Shown here one piece after another: positions 61,212 to 64,000 of a DNA stretch of 64,000 nt. The stretch lies in assembly GCF_000735135.1 (NCBI RefSeq), contig NZ_JPLZ01000006.1, positions 186,001 through 250,000 of the forward strand, written 5' to 3'. Source of the stretch: Chryseobacterium sp. FH1. Lineage in GTDB: Bacteria; Bacteroidota; Bacteroidia; Flavobacteriales; Weeksellaceae. The translations under genes and the position numbers were made by a program. Numbering within the stretch: position 1 is the stretch's first letter; every line of letters starts with the position of its first letter. The notes beneath the pieces were generated by a model. It made no database searches, had not been told where the DNA came from, and saw only the letters and a program-made list of their open reading frames with translations.

Positions 61212-61853
61212 ATGAAACTCCCGCACGAATCAATCCAAATGTCCTACGACTATCAGGCTGTCATTTCCCACCTTGTCCGAAATGGTGAAAAGGTTTTAGG
61301 CAAAAAATTCCAAATTCCGGAAAGCGAACGTGGCATCATCTTCCGAATCCTTGCGTGGTTTTTGGAAGATGGGCCTGTTGCGGAAAAAATGGAAATTGAC
61401 CTCGGAAAAGGTATTCTTCTCAGTGGTCCTATTGGCTGTGGTAAGACGACACTTTTTAATCTGATGCAAAGTTTTCCCACAAAAAGAAAGAACTTCCGGA
61501 TCATTTCCACGCGCCAGGTGGTTTCAGAGTTTATGCAATCGGGCTACGAAATTTTGGAAAAGTATTCCAGGGGGAATGTTAGCCACGATGTGCGATCTCC
61601 GAAATCGTACTGTTTCGATGACCTTGGGACAGAGACCACTTCAAAATACTTTGGCAACGACTGCAATGTAATGGCGGAGATCCTTTTGACGCGCTATGAC
61701 TTATTTAAGGAAAAAGGGGTCATCACGCACATTACAACCAACTTGTCGGCCACCGAAATAGAATCCCAATATGGCAATCGCCTTCGTTCAAGAATGAGAG
61801 AAATGTTTAATCTTTTTGGATACGAGGAAACCTCAGAAGATAAACGGAGGTAA
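61212..61853 (+). CDS. DnaC-like AAA ATPase
   Basis: Started at ATG 61212 (213 residues). The frame is open from 61104, but its first 36 codons translate a dispersed GC-rich hairpin repeat, so the longer form is unlikely. It contains Walker A GPIGCGKTT, a sensor-like region SYCFDDLGTETTSKYFGN with Walker B DDLG, and ITTNLSATEIESQYGNRLRSRM with sensor 1 and an arginine finger. This is the DnaC/IstB-type helicase-loader family. It works with the preceding winged-helix protein in replication of the accessory segment. Confidence 0.85.
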   Translation: MKLPHESIQMSYDYQAVISHLVRNGEKVLGKKFQIPESERGIIFRILAWFLEDGPVAEKMEIDLGKGILLSGPIGCGKTTLFNLMQSFPTKRKNFRIISTRQVVSEFMQSGYEILEKYSRGNVSHDVRSPKSYCFDDLGTETTSKYFGNDCNVMAEILLTRYDLFKEKGVITHITTNLSATEIESQYGNRLRSRMREMFNLFGYEETSEDKRR

Positions 61854-61984
61854 AAACAGAACTTTGTATTAATTCTTCTCAAGAAAAGAGACGCTCATGT
61901 TTTGAGTGGCCCATTGGTTCCGGAATTACAATTACTTTATTTATGTAAATTGTATTTGATAGAAAATTTCTCATAATTTGAGAC

Positions 61985-62030
61985 CTACAGGAAAAATCCC
62001 TCCCTTTAGGGTCGGGGGAAGGATTTTTCT
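61985..62030. repeat. TTTAGGGTCGGGG repeat unit
   Basis: AAAAATCCCTCCCTTTAGGG and its following arm form an inverted repeat ending GGATTTTT. It is a single copy of the unit found in tandem at 47571-47700; a relative lies at about 62927-62962. Confidence 0.65.
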
Positions 62031-62123
62031 GATGTAACGATTTGCAACTCCAGATGCGGTAGATCTATCTTCTGCATACTTACTTGGTTTTTGTAAGATG
62101 TACCCGATACAGAAAAATCCCAT

Positions 62124-62172
62124 TCCCCTCCTCTGGAGGGGTGCCAGCGCCAGCAGGTGGGGTGGTTTTTCA
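62124..62172. repeat. GC-rich hairpin repeat, copy 2
   Basis: CCCCTCCTCTGGAGGGG followed by GCCAGCGCCAGCAGGTGGGG; same type as 61129-61188, with one change in the second stem. Confidence 0.8.
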
Positions 62173-62327
62173 CGCCCAGGAGTCATCGCAGATTCGCAAT
62201 TTATGACTGTAGTTTAGGCATTTCAAAAGAAAAATTCACAAACCATGCAACTCCAACATACCGTGGATCTATCTTCGGCATCCTTACTTGGTTTTTGTAA
62301 GATGTATCCGATACAGAAAAATTCTCA

Positions 62328-62377
62328 TTCCCCTCCTCTGGAGGGGTGCCCGCGCCAGCGGGTGGAGGTGGTTTTTC
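62328..62377. repeat. GC-rich hairpin repeat, copy 3
   Basis: CCCCTCCTCTGGAGGGG and CCCGCGCCAGCGGG stems followed by GGAGGTGGTTTTTC; same type as copies 1 and 2. Confidence 0.8.
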
Positions 62378-62438
62378 GCGCCCAGAAGATATCGCTGATT
62401 TCCATCCCATAACCTTTCTTTAATATGTTTCAAAACAA

Positions 62439-62463
62439 GAGCCTCTCGAGATACGAGAGGCTC
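62439..62463 (-). terminator. Terminator of the small membrane gene group
   Basis: GAGCCTCTCG and CGAGAGGCTC are perfect 10-bp arms around AGATA. It lies 25 bp past the stop of the minus-strand gene at 62488. Confidence 0.75.
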
Positions 62464-62487
62464 AGTAGTTCCAGAGTCACTACAACT

Positions 62488-62679
62488 TTATTTCTGAAAC
62501 TTGTTTTTAAGGGTTGTGATAAGAGATTTGACCATCAAGGTCGCCACAAAGCTGGAAATACCACCCACCGAGGCCAATATGATGGTCTTGATAAGGTCTT
62601 CGCTGTGTATGTTTACAAAGATGGTCAACACCGTTCCAAACGCAGTACTGACTTTCGTTGGGTTATCCACGTAATGCAT
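62488..62679 (-). CDS. Small membrane protein (63 residues)
   Basis: A 63-residue protein with one or two hydrophobic segments (TAFGTVLTIFVNI and IILASVGGISSFVATLMVKSLI) and a basic end (TTLKNKFQK). The size and pattern match the small phage-linked membrane proteins seen next to holin/lysozyme-like genes. It follows a 70-residue membrane protein and a DUF5675 gene on the same strand. Function unknown; a holin-like role is possible. Confidence 0.6.
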   Translation of the reverse strand: MHYVDNPTKVSTAFGTVLTIFVNIHSEDLIKTIILASVGGISSFVATLMVKSLITTLKNKFQK

Positions 62680-62693
62680 AGCTGATACATTTG

Positions 62694-62906
62694 CTAATCA
62701 TCCCTGTGAATGGCGGTTTGACTGATGGCTGAGGCAATACCGCCCGCAACGGCGAGATAACCCGCAGTGGTGATTACAACAGCAGGTAGTGCTATGGGAG
62801 CTGTGGCGATCACACCACTGACTGCCGTCAGAAGCAGACCTAGATTTCTTATCACTTTAAAGAATTTCGGAGTGGGCTCCTGAATTCTATCTATTACTTT
62901 TTTCAT
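62694..62906 (-). CDS. Small membrane protein, holin-like (70 residues)
   Basis: A 70-residue protein with two hydrophobic segments (VIRNLGLLLTAVSGVIATAPIAL and VVITTAGYLAVAGGIASAI) separated by a proline and a short turn, with a charged N-terminus and an HRDD end. The size, two membrane segments and the position behind a DUF5675 gene suit a holin-like protein. The same small genes recur in flavobacterial RteC-type modules; the function has not been shown. Confidence 0.6.
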   Translation of the reverse strand: MKKVIDRIQEPTPKFFKVIRNLGLLLTAVSGVIATAPIALPAVVITTAGYLAVAGGIASAISQTAIHRDD

Positions 62907-62963
62907 AATATGGGGTTTATTGGAAAAATCCCTTCCTTTAGGGTTTGAGGGAGGATTTTTCTC

Positions 62964-63356
62964 TTATTTAATGGTTAATGTTATCGTATATCCTTTCTCC
63001 AGATACGGAAAAATGACTTCTTTTAGTCGTTCGAAGGCGATCCGCGATCGGAGGCCTTTTCCTTCACCGGTCAGTTCAGAGACCGGGGCAATGCAACCAT
63101 TCAGTTCTTTCAGGGCATCATTGGCGGGATGAAACAGGATCAGCGCTCTGTTTTTGACATTCACCACTTCCAGATGCCATTTGAATTTTCTGCTATAACG
63201 TTTCTTGAGACGGTAAGTGCCTTCGGGAATGCAGGAGATTCTTTTTTGATTGTCCCGCCAGGGCAATTCGATCGTATGGCAGATCTTGTGACCGTTGACG
63301 GATAAAGTGCCGTTGCTTCCTGTTGGGAAATACTGTCTTTTTAGCACAAGTTCCAT
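62964..63356 (-). CDS. DUF5675 family protein
   Basis: A 130-residue protein that matches DUF5675: SNGTLSVNGHKICHTIELPW, then CIPEGTYRLKKRYS, a central ALILFHPANDALKELNGCIAPV and an FERLKEVIFPYLE helix. The fold, with HPAN and GC-type residues, is related to the L,D-transpeptidase/lysozyme-like YkuD class; members are common in Bacteroidetes phages and accessory modules. It starts 2 bp downstream of the large partial gene and precedes the small membrane genes, so the four form one transcription unit. Confidence 0.8.
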   Translation of the reverse strand: MELVLKRQYFPTGSNGTLSVNGHKICHTIELPWRDNQKRISCIPEGTYRLKKRYSRKFKWHLEVVNVKNRALILFHPANDALKELNGCIAPVSELTGEGKGLRSRIAFERLKEVIFPYLEKGYTITLTIK

Positions 63357-63358
63357 GG

Positions 63359-64000
63359 TTAGCCAATAACGTCAATGAGCTTCAAAGCATTGTAGGTGCC
63401 ATTCTTCAGCGGGTAGTTCACACCGTTGACTTGTTGGTAGAATTCGACACCTAAAGCCAAAAAGAGCGGGTGGGTGGAATCTTCGGTAAGTTGCAAAGGG
63501 ATATCTAGTGCTGCTGTAAGATGATTGTCCCATGCAATTACATCAGACTCTCCGCTTGGTGCCACATACGTCTCGTTTTCGAAATCGATTTCCATGGCGG
63601 CGGCAGTGAGTTTAAAATGGGTGGTTCCTCCGGGAGCGGTGATCATCTGGGTCGGGACAAACGGTTGGAAGGATATCCCAGCTTCGCCTGTTGCTCTGTC
63701 CAATGTGTTTTCCCACGGCGCGTAGATGGTGTTTCCCAATTTCCCGTTCGCATTGAAATCGAATCCGATCAGAAGTTCCGCCTCGCCATCGATGACGTTT
63801 CTAAGACCTCTCGGATTGGTGGTGTCCATTTGTACTACTTTTACCATTTCCTTGGTCAGCCTGCTCACCATTTTGCTGTCATTGATATTTTGCAAAAGGT
63901 GACGGATAGAATTTCTCAGCACTTTGCCTGCCTTTCCGGCCCGCCCGAATTCAGCACCGTTTTCCCGGGTTCTTTGGAAGGCTGGGTCGTTTCTGATCCT
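63359..64000 (-). CDS. Unknown protein, cut by the window edge
   Basis: The frame is open without stop to the right edge (214 codons visible), so the start lies outside; the GTG at 63922 is not the true start. Upstream codons read DPAFQRTRENGAEFGRAGKAG, clearly coding. The visible part has VVQMDTTNPRGLRNVIDGEAELLIGFDFN and a beta-rich end. Similar proteins are found with DUF5675 in Chryseobacterium accessory modules; no domain recognised. Structural or phage-related role is possible. Confidence 0.7.
   Translation of the reverse strand, partial: RIRNDPAFQRTRENGAEFGRAGKAGKVLRNSIRHLLQNINDSKMVSRLTKEMVKVVQMDTTNPRGLRNVIDGEAELLIGFDFNANGKLGNTIYAPWENTLDRATGEAGISFQPFVPTQMITAPGGTTHFKLTAAAMEIDFENETYVAPSGESDVIAWDNHLTAALDIPLQLTEDSTHPLFLALGVEFYQQVNGVNYPLKNGTYNALKLIDVIG

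Larger units (their letters stand above)
62042..62400 (+). repeat. Two-copy direct duplication (204-bp period)
   Basis: Two copies of about 160 bp (about 62042-62200 and 62246-62400) share ACTTGGTTTTTGTAAGATGTA, offset by 204 bp, and each ends with a GC-rich hairpin repeat. No coding frame. The region lies between convergent gene groups. Confidence 0.75.

Noticed and set aside
59135-61853. Complete CTnDOT-like element
   Set aside because: RteC is present, but RteA/RteB, integrase and tra genes are absent from the visible part.
63359-63922. GTG start at 63922 for the last gene
   Set aside because: Coding-type sequence continues in frame to the window edge without a stop, so the true start lies beyond 64000.

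Overview
The window looks like the chromosome of a Flavobacteriia member close to Chryseobacterium (Weeksellaceae). The inference rests on several things seen together: an AT-rich background, type IX secretion C-terminal sorting domains, a SusC/SusD pair, RteC and BT4734-type mobile-element genes, DUF6443/RHS polymorphic toxins, DUF6520, and TAnnTTTG-like -7 promoter boxes. There are no rRNA or tRNA genes and no CRISPR array that I can see.

Layout. 1-2288: a small exported protein and the housekeeping tRNA-modification GTPase mnmE. 2271-19458: a 17.2 kb integrated island in the 3' end of mnmE. Its ends are 15/18-matching copies of the last mnmE codons (F-C-I-G-K-stop). It carries an excisionase-like protein, a tyrosine recombinase, a BT4734-type replication gene, a strongly structured putative ncRNA, two lipoproteins, and two accessory operons that start from a duplicated terminator-plus-promoter cassette. 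The first operon is a YobI-like P-loop NTPase, interrupted by one in-frame stop, followed by a UPF0489 protein. The second is a beta-helix-like membrane protein followed by a large protein with a nuclease-like N-terminus. 19459-24009: gene remnants, a RidA-like exported protein, an unknown exported protein and a T9SS cargo protein.

24403-36756: a T9SS cargo protein, then a two-gene RHS system with a variable tip and a candidate immunity gene, followed by two displaced and damaged RHS tip cassettes. The second of these has an HNH-type toxin end and an intact SUKH-like immunity gene. 37253-46893: a defence-like region containing DUF4236, a compact operon (C5 DNA methyltransferase, double GHKL ATPase/kinase, receiver-HEPN protein), a SIR2-TPR protein, a membrane protein and an XRE regulator. 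A 14-bp palindrome, TACGG-N4-CCGTA, sits 49-62 bp upstream of three genes (two here, one in the island), suggesting one regulator links them. 46975-47145 holds a second structured putative ncRNA.

47864-58974: a nutrient or peptide uptake and processing locus with SusC, SusD, an S9 peptidase, DUF6520, a MauE/DoxX-like membrane fusion, two further small proteins and a membrane-anchored TPR-AraC regulator. 59135-64000: a second accessory segment with RteC, a winged-helix protein, a DnaC-like ATPase, dispersed GC-rich hairpin repeats, two small membrane proteins, DUF5675 and a gene cut by the window edge.

The best candidate for an undescribed system is the methyltransferase / double-GHKL / receiver-HEPN operon (38782-43255). 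It looks like a restriction-modification-style module in which the nuclease is replaced by a phospho-signalling pathway ending in a predicted HEPN RNase. The two accessory operons of the mnmE island are the next candidates. All functional claims here are inferred from sequence motifs read by eye; no database search was run.
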